Origin: an uncultured Candidatus Nemicrothrix sp.
Lineage (GTDB): Bacteria > Actinomycetota > Acidimicrobiia > Acidimicrobiales > UBA8592
DNA length: 18,447 bases
Assembly: GCA_913046155.1 (NCBI GenBank)
Contig: CAJWRY010000016.1
Coordinates: 1 to 18,447 of the forward strand
Reading direction: 5' to 3'
Program-made: the position numbers and the translations under genes
Notes under the pieces: generated by a model
Told to the model about the DNA's origin: nothing
Databases searched by the model: none
Seen by the model: only the letters and a program-made list of their open reading frames with translations
In this document: positions 1 through 7,826 of the stretch, in pieces
How positions within the stretch are numbered: position 1 is the first letter of the stretch
Layout: each line of letters starts with the position of its first letter

Positions 1-862
1 TCTGCATACACTTTTCTTTATTCTGATGCTGGCTTCGCTCGTTCTGACATGACACAACAACGCCTGAAGGCAGATGTGTTATACGCACAGCAGAATCGGT
101 TACGTTAACGTGTTGACCACCAGCTCCCGAAGATCGATAAGTATCAATCCTAAGTTCTGTTTCTTCAATATCAATTTGATCAGGTACCTCTTCAAAGAAT
201 GGAACCACGTGCATCGAAGCAAAGGAAGTGTGGCGATTCGCCTGCTTATTAAATGGGGAAATCCTAACTAAACGATGTACACCATGTTCGGATTGAAGCA
301 TTCCATACGCCCTTCGGCCTGTGACTATAAACTCAGCTGATGATATTCCCGCTTCTGTCCCCTCCGAGACTGCTGTGACCTCGAAGGACAGGCCTTTTTG
401 CTCAGCCCATCGCTGATACATTCTTAGAAGCATTTCAGCCCAGTCTTGTGCTTCTGTGCCTCCTTCACCTGACTGAATATGGCAAACAGCATCTCTTTCA
501 TCATGTTCTCCGGTAAATAGTGACCGAAGTTCCAGCTCGGTGAACTCACCCTCAATATCATGTAGCAGCTGATTCGCTTCCGAAAGAATAGCGTTATCGC
601 CTTCTTCGCTGGCAAGATCGATAAGGGTTTCTGCGTCTTCAATCTTGAGATTCAAATTTTGGTAAACAGTTATGTCTTCAGAAATTTCCGCTAACTCTTG
701 GCTTAATTTCTTGGCGCTTTTAGCGTCATCCCAAAAGTCTGGTTGGGCTACCAAATCTTCCAGTTCTATTTTGCGATCTATGATTTCTTCTATTCGCAAG
801 TATATAGATGCTTCTTCTAGCCGATTCCTCGCTTCTCGAAGGTCGGGTAATGATTCAGACAT
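1..862 (-). CDS. prfB: Peptide chain release factor 2 (RF2), partial at 3' end
   Basis: RF2 recognises UGA and UAA stop codons and triggers peptide release on the ribosome. I translated this frame directly: 287 codons stay open to the left edge, so about 75-80 C-terminal residues lie outside the window. Visible are the N-terminal helical domain, the SPF anticodon-like tripeptide at residues 202-204 (within RISPF), which separates RF2 from RF1 (PxT), and the catalytic GGQ at 248-250 followed by HVN and SAVRITH. The ATG at 862 has an AAGG Shine-Dalgarno at 871-874, eight bases upstream. The N-terminus aligns with mycobacterial RF2 from its first residues, and there is no in-frame UGA. The autoregulatory +1 frameshift of E. 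coli prfB is therefore absent. The gene lies 47 bp behind secA on the same strand and is probably co-transcribed with it. Confidence 0.95.
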   Translation of the reverse strand, partial: MSESLPDLREARNRLEEASIYLRIEEIIDRKIELEDLVAQPDFWDDAKSAKKLSQELAEISEDITVYQNLNLKIEDAETLIDLASEEGDNAILSEANQLLHDIEGEFTELELRSLFTGEHDERDAVCHIQSGEGGTEAQDWAEMLLRMYQRWAEQKGLSFEVTAVSEGTEAGISSAEFIVTGRRAYGMLQSEHGVHRLVRISPFNKQANRHTSFASMHVVPFFEEVPDQIDIEETELRIDTYRSSGAGGQHVNVTDSAVRITHLPSGVVVSCQNERSQHQNKEKCMQ

Positions 863-909
863 GAATTAAACCTTACCCTAGAGTCTTCCCTGCATTGGCT
901 TAAGGCGAG

Positions 910-3660
910 TTAACGCCCACAGCATTGTTTAAATTTCTTTCCGGATCCACATGGACAGGGATCGTTCCTTCCTGTCTTTTCGAATTCGCTTTTCACTACA
1001 GTCTGCTGTTTAGCTGATTTGCTCTCTTCGACAACGGCAGGAGCATTATCGATGAGAGCTCCGGCTGACTTATTAGAACTGATAGCAGCAAGTGCACCGG
1101 ATGCTATTTCATCTGTTCCCGAGTACTGCACATTTTGAGATTGGTCGAGAGTATCTTTATCATTATCAGTACTTGGATTGTCACCTATCTCAATGTGGCT
1201 GACGTACTTTATAAAGTCTTCGCTTACAGAGTCCATCATCGTCTCAAACATTTCAAATCCCTCACGTTGCCATTCTGTCAAAGGGTTTTTTTGCCCCATG
1301 GCACGTAAGTGGATTCCTTCTTTCAAATAATCCATAGAGTACAAATGGTCTCTCCATCTTTGGTCGAGAATTCGGAGCATGATTTGCCCCTCCACTTGCC
1401 TCATAACATCGGGAGTGAGTTCTTGTTCGCGACTTTCATAGAACTGTACAGCATTTTCCATAGCTTCTTCGTAGAGTGCATTTACATCTTGATGTTTGTC
1501 CAGCTCAGATATTTCAATCTTTTGGGGCCATAACCCCTGCAGAGCAGTCACTAAGCCCTCTAGGTCCCAGTCCTCTTTGTGTTCTGTTGGGCAGTATGCA
1601 TTCAGTGCATCATCAATTACCGCTGCAAAGTAGTTGATCGTATCCTCTCTTAGGTCTTCGCCGCTCAAGATTTCATTTCGGCGCGCGTAGATTACCTTTC
1701 TCTGTTCATTCATGACCTCGTCATATTTCAGAACATTTTTTCGGGTTTCGGCGTTTCGTTGCTCAACAGTATTTTGTGCTCTTTCTATGGCTTTCGAAAC
1801 AAACTTGTCGCCTAAAGGCGCATCATCAGGTAGTGCTTTTTTCATTACGAAATCCATTGCGCCTGTAGCGAAGAGTCTCATGAGCTCATCTTCTAAGGAA
1901 AGGTAAAATCTTGACTCTCCAGGATCTCCTTGCCTTCCTGATCGACCTCTTAGCTGGTTATCGATACGGCGACTATCGTGTCGCTCAGTTCCTAAAACGT
2001 AAAGACCGCCGACCTCTTTGACTCTTCTTCCTTCATCGGAGCATAGAGACTGGTAATTTTCTAGAAGCTCACTGTATCTGCTGGCGCCCACTTTGTCAGA
2101 TTGCTCTAATCCCTCTGCACGGAGATCTCTTTCAGCTAGCGCTTCTGGGTTTCCACCAAGAATGATATCGACGCCTCGTCCGGCCATATTTGTTGCTACT
2201 GTAACTGAGCCTATACGCCCAGCTTGAGCTACGACATCAGCTTCTTTGGCATGAAGCTTAGCATTCAACACATTGTGGTGAATGCCCCTCTTATCGAGCA
2301 GGTCAGATACAAGTTCTGATTTCTCCACCGATATTGTGCCTACAAGAATCGGTTGACCTTTTTCGTTACGCTCAATAATGTCTTCTACCAACGCATTATA
2401 TTTACCCATTTCCGATCGATAAATATAGTCCACTTGATCCTTCCGAACTATCGGCAGATTTGTAGGGATAGGAACAACGTGCAATCCATATGTATTATAA
2501 AATTCTGCTGCTTCAGTTTCAGCGGTTCCTGTCATGCCAGCAAGTTTCTCATAGAGTCGGAAATAGTTTTGAAGAGTAATCGTTGCCAACGTTTGGTTTT
2601 CTTCCTTAATTGATGCTCCCTCTTTGGCTTCAACAGCTTGGTGAAGGCCATCGCTCCATCTTCTACCATCGAGCACACGCCCAGTGAACTCATCAACTAT
2701 CTTCACTTCACCATTTGTGATGATGTATTCCTTATCCTTATGAAAAAGTTCCTTTGCCTTCAAAGCAACTTGAAATTGATGAACTAGATTTGCAGAAACT
2801 CCTTCATAGAGGTTTTCAATACCTAGAGCCTTTTCTACTGCTGTCACTCCACTTTCAGTTGGAGCAACTGTCCTCTTCTCTTCATCAACCTCGTAATGTT
2901 CATCTCTGTTTAGACGTTGGACTATCTCTGCAAACTGGTAATAAATTTTCGCTGCGTCAGCCAATTTCCCACTGATTATGAGAGGGGTTCGGGCTTCGTC
3001 AATGAGAATGCTATCAATTTCGTCAACGATGCAATAGTTATGACCCCGCTGAACCTTATTTTCTAACGACATCGTCATGTTGTCTCTAAGATAGTCAAAT
3101 CCCAATTCGTTATTGGTTCCATATGTTATATCTGCATCGTATTGCCGTCTTTTATGTTGAGTATCCCTACTTCCTGGGACGACTAGCCCAACCTCTAGTC
3201 CAAGCCACTTATAAATCTGCCCCATCCATTCGGCATCGCGTGTCGCTAGATAATCATTTACGGTTACAACGTGGACCCCTTTACCCGATAGAGCATTGAG
3301 ATATATTGGCAACGTTGAGGTCAAAGTCTTGCCTTCACCTGTTTTCATTTCGGCAACCCATCCGAAATGCAATGCGGCCCCGCCAATTAATTGAACGTCA
3401 TAATGTCTTTGTCCTAACACTCGCTTAGACGCTTCCCTTACGACTGCAAAGGCTTCAATAATCAGAGAATTTACACCTTCACCCTGCGATACACGAGATT
3501 TGAAATCTGAGGTTTTAGCTCGTAAATCTTCGTCAGAAAGTTTTTGGAAATCATGCTCTAGCTCATTGATGTCAGGAACTAGGTCCTGTAGAAGCTTAAG
3601 TTTTTTTCCCTCACCAGATCGGAGAATTTTTTTGATTGGGTTTTTACTCAACGACTTCAA
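910..3660 (-). CDS. secA: Preprotein translocase ATPase SecA
   Basis: SecA is the ATP-driven motor that pushes unfolded preproteins through SecYEG. At 916 residues it is normal length (E. coli about 901). Walker A is GEGKT near residues 108-112. The DEAD-like box reads DEIDS at 213-217 (DEVDS in many homologues), followed by ILIDEARTP. The second motor domain carries TNMAGRGVDI and GRSGRQGDPG, and the C-terminus ends in the zinc-binding SEC-C motif with CPC at 902-904 and CC at 913-914. The listed start is TTG at 3660. However, a GGAG Shine-Dalgarno at 3662-3665 is only one base from that codon and ten bases from a TTG at 3651, so the protein may begin MSKNPIKK, three residues later. The gene follows ahcY after 47 bp. 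It appears to be the only secA here and so the housekeeping copy. Confidence 0.97.
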   Translation of the reverse strand: MKSLSKNPIKKILRSGEGKKLKLLQDLVPDINELEHDFQKLSDEDLRAKTSDFKSRVSQGEGVNSLIIEAFAVVREASKRVLGQRHYDVQLIGGAALHFGWVAEMKTGEGKTLTSTLPIYLNALSGKGVHVVTVNDYLATRDAEWMGQIYKWLGLEVGLVVPGSRDTQHKRRQYDADITYGTNNELGFDYLRDNMTMSLENKVQRGHNYCIVDEIDSILIDEARTPLIISGKLADAAKIYYQFAEIVQRLNRDEHYEVDEEKRTVAPTESGVTAVEKALGIENLYEGVSANLVHQFQVALKAKELFHKDKEYIITNGEVKIVDEFTGRVLDGRRWSDGLHQAVEAKEGASIKEENQTLATITLQNYFRLYEKLAGMTGTAETEAAEFYNTYGLHVVPIPTNLPIVRKDQVDYIYRSEMGKYNALVEDIIERNEKGQPILVGTISVEKSELVSDLLDKRGIHHNVLNAKLHAKEADVVAQAGRIGSVTVATNMAGRGVDIILGGNPEALAERDLRAEGLEQSDKVGASRYSELLENYQSLCSDEGRRVKEVGGLYVLGTERHDSRRIDNQLRGRSGRQGDPGESRFYLSLEDELMRLFATGAMDFVMKKALPDDAPLGDKFVSKAIERAQNTVEQRNAETRKNVLKYDEVMNEQRKVIYARRNEILSGEDLREDTINYFAAVIDDALNAYCPTEHKEDWDLEGLVTALQGLWPQKIEISELDKHQDVNALYEEAMENAVQFYESREQELTPDVMRQVEGQIMLRILDQRWRDHLYSMDYLKEGIHLRAMGQKNPLTEWQREGFEMFETMMDSVSEDFIKYVSHIEIGDNPSTDNDKDTLDQSQNVQYSGTDEIASGALAAISSNKSAGALIDNAPAVVEESKSAKQQTVVKSEFEKTGRNDPCPCGSGKKFKQCCGR

Positions 3661-3661
3661 G

Positions 3662-3665
3662 CTCC
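3662..3665 (-). promoter_or_regulatory. Shine-Dalgarno (GGAG) that bears on the secA start
   Basis: On the minus strand GGAG is separated by one base from the TTG at 3660 and by ten bases from the in-frame TTG at 3651. The latter spacing is workable and the former is not, so the site favours a start three codons downstream of the longest reading frame. Confidence 0.4.
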
Positions 3666-3707
3666 ATATTCAGCACACGTTTACACTAATTATGCTATCA
3701 GGGATGT

Positions 3708-5174
3708 CTAATACCGGTAGTGTGTCGGCTTGAATGGGCCATCTACGTTTACATCAATGTAATCGGCTTGGTCTTCTGTCAACTCCGTAAGCCGCACACC
3801 GAGCGAGTCTAGATGTAGCCTTGCTACCTTCTCATCGAGTACTTTGGGAAGGGTCATCACTTCGTTTGCATAGTCTTCAGCATGTTCATGTAAATCAATT
3901 TGTGCCATTACTTGATTTGTGAAACTGCAACTCATTACGAAACTTGGATGGCCGGTCGCATTTCCAAGATTTAACAATCTTCCTTCCGAAAGGATGATAA
4001 CTGAGTGCCCATCAGGAAAAACATACTCATCAACTTGTGGTTTGATATTCACTCTCTGAACATCTGACATTTGTTGCAATCCCGCCATGTCTATCTCGTT
4101 ATCAAAATGTCCAATATTCCCTACTATGGCTTGATGTTTCATTCGTGCCATGTGTTGTGCTGTGATTATGTCTTTGTTACCTGTAGCCGTTATGAAGATA
4201 TCCGCAGTTTCCATAACATCTTCTAGGCGGACCACTTGATAGCCCTCCATTGCAGCTTGCAATGCACATATTGGGTCAACTTCGGTAACCACCACTCGTG
4301 CACCTTGCCCTGCGAGAGATGCGGCGCACCCTTTACCGACATCACCGTAGCCTAACACGCAAGCAACTTTTCCTCCGAGCATCACATCGGTCGCTCGATT
4401 TATTCCATCAATCAGTGAATGACGGCATCCGTACAAATTATCAAACTTCGACTTAGTGACTGAGTCATTGACATTAATTGCCGGGAACAGCAAAGATGAT
4501 TCGCTTTGCATTTGGTATAGGCGGTGCACACCTGTCGTAGTTTCTTCTGAAACTCCCTTCACCGATGAGGCTACTTGCTCCCAATCTATGCTCCCGTTCT
4601 CTGCAATATTTTTCATGCGGTCGAGAAAAACTTTCCACTCCTCCGAATCCGTTTCCTTGGGCTCTGGGATCAAACCAGCGTTTTGGTATTCAAGCCCTTT
4701 ATGGACCATCAACGTTGCGTCCCCTCCATCATCAAGTATCAAGTTAGGCCCTTGACCATCTGGCCAGCAGAAAAGTTGCTCCGTTGCCCACCAGTACTCC
4801 TCTAAAGTTTCCCCTTTCCATGCAAATACTGGAACTCCCGAAGGCTTTTCACTTGTTCCAAAGGGGCCAGTTACAACCGCCGCAGCAGCATGATCTTGTG
4901 TAGAGAAAATATTACAAGAGACCCATCGAACATCTGCACCTAACTCTACAAGGGTTTCAATCAAGACCGCCGTCTGAACCGTCATATGAAGAGAGCCAGC
5001 GATTCTAGCTCCTTGCAATGGTTTATCATCAGACAATTCAGCGCGAAGAGCCATAAGGCCTGGCATCTCATTCTCGGCAAGACGTATTTCCTTCCTCCCG
5101 AAATCTGCTAGCGATATGTCTGCTACTTTAAAATCGTTGTCTATCACGGCCAAGCCTTTCAAATTTGTATACAT
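3708..5174 (-). CDS. ahcY: Adenosylhomocysteinase (S-adenosyl-L-homocysteine hydrolase)
   Basis: This cytoplasmic NAD-dependent enzyme splits S-adenosylhomocysteine into adenosine and homocysteine, clearing the product of SAM-dependent methylation. The 488-residue protein starts with the family's VADISLADFGRKEI segment (residues 17-30). It has catalytic NVNDSVTKSKFDN at 234-246, the Rossmann loop GYGDVGKG at 275-282, and a C-terminus FKPTHYRY that supplies the Lys and Tyr reaching into the neighbouring subunit's NAD site. The stretch around residues 165-205 is the roughly 40-residue insertion seen in mycobacterial and plant-type enzymes and absent from mammalian ones. No clear Shine-Dalgarno precedes the ATG. 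A 90-bp leader separates it from the upstream gene. I looked there for a SAH riboswitch and saw nothing convincing. Confidence 0.97.
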   Translation of the reverse strand: MYTNLKGLAVIDNDFKVADISLADFGRKEIRLAENEMPGLMALRAELSDDKPLQGARIAGSLHMTVQTAVLIETLVELGADVRWVSCNIFSTQDHAAAAVVTGPFGTSEKPSGVPVFAWKGETLEEYWWATEQLFCWPDGQGPNLILDDGGDATLMVHKGLEYQNAGLIPEPKETDSEEWKVFLDRMKNIAENGSIDWEQVASSVKGVSEETTTGVHRLYQMQSESSLLFPAINVNDSVTKSKFDNLYGCRHSLIDGINRATDVMLGGKVACVLGYGDVGKGCAASLAGQGARVVVTEVDPICALQAAMEGYQVVRLEDVMETADIFITATGNKDIITAQHMARMKHQAIVGNIGHFDNEIDMAGLQQMSDVQRVNIKPQVDEYVFPDGHSVIILSEGRLLNLGNATGHPSFVMSCSFTNQVMAQIDLHEHAEDYANEVMTLPKVLDEKVARLHLDSLGVRLTELTEDQADYIDVNVDGPFKPTHYRY

Positions 5175-5190
5175 CAGCTGAGATCATCTG
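5175..5190. promoter_or_regulatory. Imperfect palindrome abutting the ahcY start
   Basis: The 16 bases CAGCTGAGATCATCTG match their own reverse complement at 12 positions (CAG.TGA..TCA.CTG). They sit immediately upstream of the ahcY ATG on the minus strand. The centre is too tight for an RNA hairpin, so if functional this would be a dyad operator overlapping the 5' leader. The assignment is weak. Confidence 0.25.
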
Positions 5191-5210
5191 ATTCTCTTGC
5201 AGCCTGTTAT

Positions 5211-5216
5211 ATTCTA
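5211..5216 (-). promoter_or_regulatory. Candidate -10 element for ahcY
   Basis: On the minus strand TAGAAT fits the TANNNT form of an actinobacterial -10 and lies in an AT-rich patch (about 5207-5218), some 36 bases before the ahcY ATG. That would give a leader of roughly 30 nt carrying the imperfect palindrome. No good -35 is visible. Confidence 0.3.
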
Positions 5217-5264
5217 TTGCGCTACTAAGCGTTTCAGCGTACAGATATTAACTGAATTTTAAGC

Positions 5265-5465
5265 TCAGAGATTTGTATACCGCTCGTGAATTTCATCAGA
5301 GACTTTTCTAGATTCAGACACCAGCAATACGGGAATTCCATTCCGTATGTCGTAGGCTTTGTGCAATCTTGGATTGTAAAGCACTTCATCCTCTGCAATA
5401 TAAATAAGGTTTTCCTTATCCTCTGGACAAGCCAAAATTGCTAGTAATTCCGGATCTAAGCTCAT
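5265..5465 (-). CDS. Trm112-like small protein, zinc cysteines mostly lost
   Basis: A 66-residue protein of the Trm112/YcaR family. It opens with LDPELLAILACPEDKENL and contains the family signature NGIPVLL at about residues 43-49. Classical members bind zinc through CPxC plus a second cysteine pair. Here only C13 remains, with CPED in place of CPxC, and the second pair is replaced by YNPRLHKAY. From memory this CPEDK...LYNPRL form is common in Actinobacteria, so it is probably a lineage variant rather than a decayed gene. In other organisms Trm112 activates methyltransferases. Its position between phosphomannomutase and S-adenosylhomocysteinase, which is conserved in actinobacteria, fits a methylation link but does not prove one. 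It follows the mutase by 21 bp on the same strand. Confidence 0.85.
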   Translation of the reverse strand: MSLDPELLAILACPEDKENLIYIAEDEVLYNPRLHKAYDIRNGIPVLLVSESRKVSDEIHERYTNL

Positions 5466-5471
5466 TACCTA

Positions 5472-5477
5472 ATTTTA
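5472..5477 (-). promoter_or_regulatory. Candidate leaderless -10 for the Trm112-like gene
   Basis: On the minus strand TAAAAT is followed by exactly six bases and then the ATG at 5465. This would place a transcription start on the A of the start codon. There is no separate strong Shine-Dalgarno. It lies in the 21-bp gap after the mutase and would be an internal promoter. Confidence 0.35.
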
Positions 5478-5486
5478 ACGGATCGT

Positions 5487-6863
5487 TTAATGATTCCCAT
5501 CACTTTCTTCGAAAGCAACAATGATGTTTTCTATAACGTTGAGCATTTCGTCACATTTGCTTTTACTTTTCGCTTCTAGATTGAGTCGGATGAGCGGTTC
5601 TGTGTTCGAAGGACGAAGATTAAACCACCAGTTCTCGGATTTGACTGTGAGCCCGTCAAGATGATCGGTTTCTTCATTTCTGAACTTTTGCTCAACCACC
5701 TTTAGTAACTCCTCTTGGTTCCGAACCCTATAGTTCATTTCGCCCGTGGAACTGTAGACGTCATATATTTCACGAAGTTCGGAGAGCTTGACACCTTTCA
5801 TCGCCATGCATTCCAGCACAATCAGGGCTGCAATAATACCGGAATCAGCGCGAAAGTTTCTCTTGAAGTAGTAGTGACCTGAATGCTCTCCTGCAAATTC
5901 CGCGCCTGTTTCAGCCATCAACTTCTTTATATGTGAATGACCCACTCGGCTTCGGACCGCCTTACCACCTTCGGCAAAAATAGTTTCTTCGACGACTTGA
6001 GAACATATCAGGTTATGGATAATGGTCGCATCTGATTGTTGGTCAAGGATACTTTTTGCGACAATAGCGGTAGTGATTGAACCGGAGAGTGGCATCCCTG
6101 TCTCATCAATGAGGAATACTCTGTCCGCATCACCGTCAAATGCGAGCCCGATGTCGGCTGAAGAATCAACTACACTTTTAATTAGATCTTTCAAGTTTTC
6201 CTGGTTCAAAGGGTCTGCTGGATGGTTAGGGAAGCTTCCATCAAGTTCTTCATAAAGAATATTGACTTCTGATGGGATCTGTTTGAATACAGAAGGGACT
6301 ATTAAACCACCCATTCCGTTTGCTGTATCGACAACTATTTTTTTACGAGCTATTACTTCTGGTTTGACAAAGCTGAGGATATGGTCGGTGAACCCTTCTA
6401 GAAGATCAACGTGAGTGACCGCACCGTTTGATTCATCTGGAATTTGAATCACTGTACTGGAAAGATTTTTGATGCGCTCTAATCCCGACCCTTCACCGAT
6501 AGGTGCCGCATAGGCTCTACATAACTTGATTCCGTTATATTCTGCAGGGTTATGTGAGGCAGTAAAAATTGCCCCTGGTGCCCCAAGTGAACCCGAGGCG
6601 TAATAGAGCATATCCGTCGAACTTAAACCTAGATGGATGACATCTAGACCAACAGAAAGTATTCCCTTGATGAACTGATCCGAAAGGCTTTCCGAAGACA
6701 GCCTCATGTCAACTCCAACTATTATCTTAGTAGTCTGTGGGTCTTCTTCTAATAGAAACTTTGCAAACGCGCATCCGACATTTATGCAAACTTCTTCATC
6801 TATCTCTTGAGGGTACAGTCCCCTTATGTCATAAGATTTGAAGATTGCATTTATGTCACCCAT
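5487..6863 (-). CDS. manB: Phosphomannomutase/phosphoglucomutase
   Basis: An alpha-D-phosphohexomutase that interconverts mannose-6-phosphate and mannose-1-phosphate, and possibly the glucose phosphates; it feeds GDP-mannose synthesis. The 458-residue length is typical of the PMM/PGM subgroup. All four active-site loops are visible: phosphoserine loop TASHNP (residues 101-106, Ser103), metal loop DGDADR (243-248), sugar-binding loop GEHSGH (325-330), and phosphate-binding loop RPSNTEP (417-423). The GEHSGHYYF form of the sugar loop fits dual PMM/PGM specificity. The gene is the counterpart of M. tuberculosis Rv3257c. It lies 59 bp downstream of the CPBP gene and 21 bp upstream of the Trm112-like gene. 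Its product connects to the Gmd/reductase pair at the other end of the window through GDP-mannose, although no GDP-mannose pyrophosphorylase is present here. Confidence 0.95.
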   Translation of the reverse strand: MGDINAIFKSYDIRGLYPQEIDEEVCINVGCAFAKFLLEEDPQTTKIIVGVDMRLSSESLSDQFIKGILSVGLDVIHLGLSSTDMLYYASGSLGAPGAIFTASHNPAEYNGIKLCRAYAAPIGEGSGLERIKNLSSTVIQIPDESNGAVTHVDLLEGFTDHILSFVKPEVIARKKIVVDTANGMGGLIVPSVFKQIPSEVNILYEELDGSFPNHPADPLNQENLKDLIKSVVDSSADIGLAFDGDADRVFLIDETGMPLSGSITTAIVAKSILDQQSDATIIHNLICSQVVEETIFAEGGKAVRSRVGHSHIKKLMAETGAEFAGEHSGHYYFKRNFRADSGIIAALIVLECMAMKGVKLSELREIYDVYSSTGEMNYRVRNQEELLKVVEQKFRNEETDHLDGLTVKSENWWFNLRPSNTEPLIRLNLEAKSKSKCDEMLNVIENIIVAFEESDGNH

Positions 6864-6869
6864 GTATTA

Positions 6870-6875
6870 AAGCTA
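6870..6875 (-). promoter_or_regulatory. Candidate leaderless -10 for the phosphomannomutase gene
   Basis: On the minus strand TAGCTT is followed by six bases (TAATAC) and then the ATG at 6863, the spacing expected for a leaderless actinobacterial promoter. No Shine-Dalgarno is seen in the 59-bp gap, which supports this reading. No -35 is evident. Confidence 0.4.
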
Positions 6876-6922
6876 GCGACAAGAGATACTGAGCACACAG
6901 AAGAAGTAAAATCATTTAGCAC

Positions 6923-7717
6923 CTAATCAAGTACGAGTAGCGAAAAAAGGGTCGTAGCGTTGAACCCGACATGTGCCCATATTGCAGGAGCCAACCTTCC
7001 TGACCTTTCATAAATAAGAGCGAAGATCATACCAACTACGAATAGGGCAGGGAAAAGAAGCAACTGAAAGTGAATAGCTGAAAAGATTGCTGAGGAAATT
7101 ACTACCGAAGTCCAGACGATTAGTTTTTGGTTCCTAGCAGAGTCTCCTCTCTTTCTGATAGAGCCATAGAGAAGACCACGAAAAAAAAGTTCCTCCGCAA
7201 ACGGGGCTAGTAAACCAACTGTAAGAATGATCGCTATTACCCCGATAGGTGATGTAGCTTTATCGCTCAACTCACGTGCCGGCTCACTTATCCGGTTAGC
7301 GTCTATATCAAAGATCCATATGAATGGGTAAGTCACAACAGGCACAACAAGATATTGAGCCGCAATGCCGTAACACAACCCTTTGCCGACATCGCTCTTT
7401 TTTGACTGAAGTAGAAAATCCTTCTGCAAGCTAATCCCAAATGAACCTGCAGAAATCACGACAGCTAATATCAAAACAATTTGCTGGGAGAGGCCAACCA
7501 AAGAAACTCCCCACATCGGAAGGTCATCCCATTTTCCGTAATTTGTAAGCTCCAAAATAAGGCTGAGCGTTACTATTGATGCTACTAAACTTAGGCCATA
7601 TCCAACTATGACTTGACCAAATCCCCACTTTCGCCAATCGTCCTCAAGCCGGCCGGGTTGCGGAAAACGATATTGTTCTCTTGGGAAGATATTTTCAGAA
7701 CCGACTACGTCAGACAC
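6923..7717 (-). CDS. CPBP-family intramembrane metalloprotease (CAAX protease/Abi type)
   Basis: A 264-residue polytopic membrane protein with the three marks of the CPBP (PF02517-like) family. Motif 1 is EELFFR at residues 175-180, motif 2 FSAIH at 212-216, and the third histidine lies in AHVGFN at 248-253. Hydrophobic segments are near residues 35-56, 70-95, 115-135, 157-173, 199-212 and 218-236. Bacterial members are glutamate-dependent intramembrane proteases. Roles vary (peptide processing, immunity, envelope stress) and the substrate cannot be inferred here. The start is GTG at 7717 with AGGA about nine bases upstream; the overlapping ATG at 7719 is in another frame. It is divergent from ftsH across 109 bp and could be the first gene of the minus-strand run that continues to prfB. 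Confidence 0.9.
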   Translation of the reverse strand: MSDVVGSENIFPREQYRFPQPGRLEDDWRKWGFGQVIVGYGLSLVASIVTLSLILELTNYGKWDDLPMWGVSLVGLSQQIVLILAVVISAGSFGISLQKDFLLQSKKSDVGKGLCYGIAAQYLVVPVVTYPFIWIFDIDANRISEPARELSDKATSPIGVIAIILTVGLLAPFAEELFFRGLLYGSIRKRGDSARNQKLIVWTSVVISSAIFSAIHFQLLLFPALFVVGMIFALIYERSGRLAPAIWAHVGFNATTLFSLLVLD

Positions 7718-7746
7718 ATTGAAATCCTAACCAAAACGTTAGAGCA

Positions 7747-7761
7747 TCACATTACATGTGA
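7747..7761. promoter_or_regulatory. Perfect dyad (TCACAT-TAC-ATGTGA) between CPBP gene and ftsH
   Basis: Two exact 6-bp arms surround a 3-bp centre in the 109-bp divergent region. It lies about 30 bp upstream of the CPBP start and 65 bp upstream of ftsH. The placement and size suit a dimeric regulator's operator, but the regulator is unknown and chance occurrence is possible. Confidence 0.35.
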
Positions 7762-7814
7762 CAAGAAACTCTTAACATCTCACCTTTGACTGATTTAATG
7801 GACTCTAATTCCAC

Positions 7815-7820
7815 TACGAT
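7815..7820 (+). promoter_or_regulatory. Candidate leaderless -10 for ftsH
   Basis: TACGAT is followed by six bases and the ftsH ATG at 7827, with no Shine-Dalgarno between. This is the TANNNT-N6-ATG arrangement of leaderless actinobacterial mRNAs. A TTGACT at 7786-7791 is 23 bp away, too far to be its -35. Confidence 0.45.
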
Positions 7821-7826
7821 ATATCT

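Noticed and set aside
424..642. A 72-codon minus-strand frame in the prfB region
   Set aside because: It is a shifted reading of prfB. The true RF2 frame is open from 862 to position 1.
862..909. Programmed frameshift in prfB
   Set aside because: The RF2 N-terminus aligns in a single frame from the ATG, and there is no in-frame UGA or CUU-UGA slip site.
3644..3667. A 7-codon ORF (MELEVVE) overlapping the secA start, considered as a SecM-like leader
   Set aside because: No Shine-Dalgarno precedes it, it is far shorter than known arrest peptides and encodes no arrest-like motif. It probably arises by chance.
5175..5264. SAH or SAM riboswitch upstream of ahcY
   Set aside because: The leader from the likely -10 is only about 30 nt, the whole gap is 90 bp and AT-rich, and no nested stems or pseudoknot pattern could be drawn.
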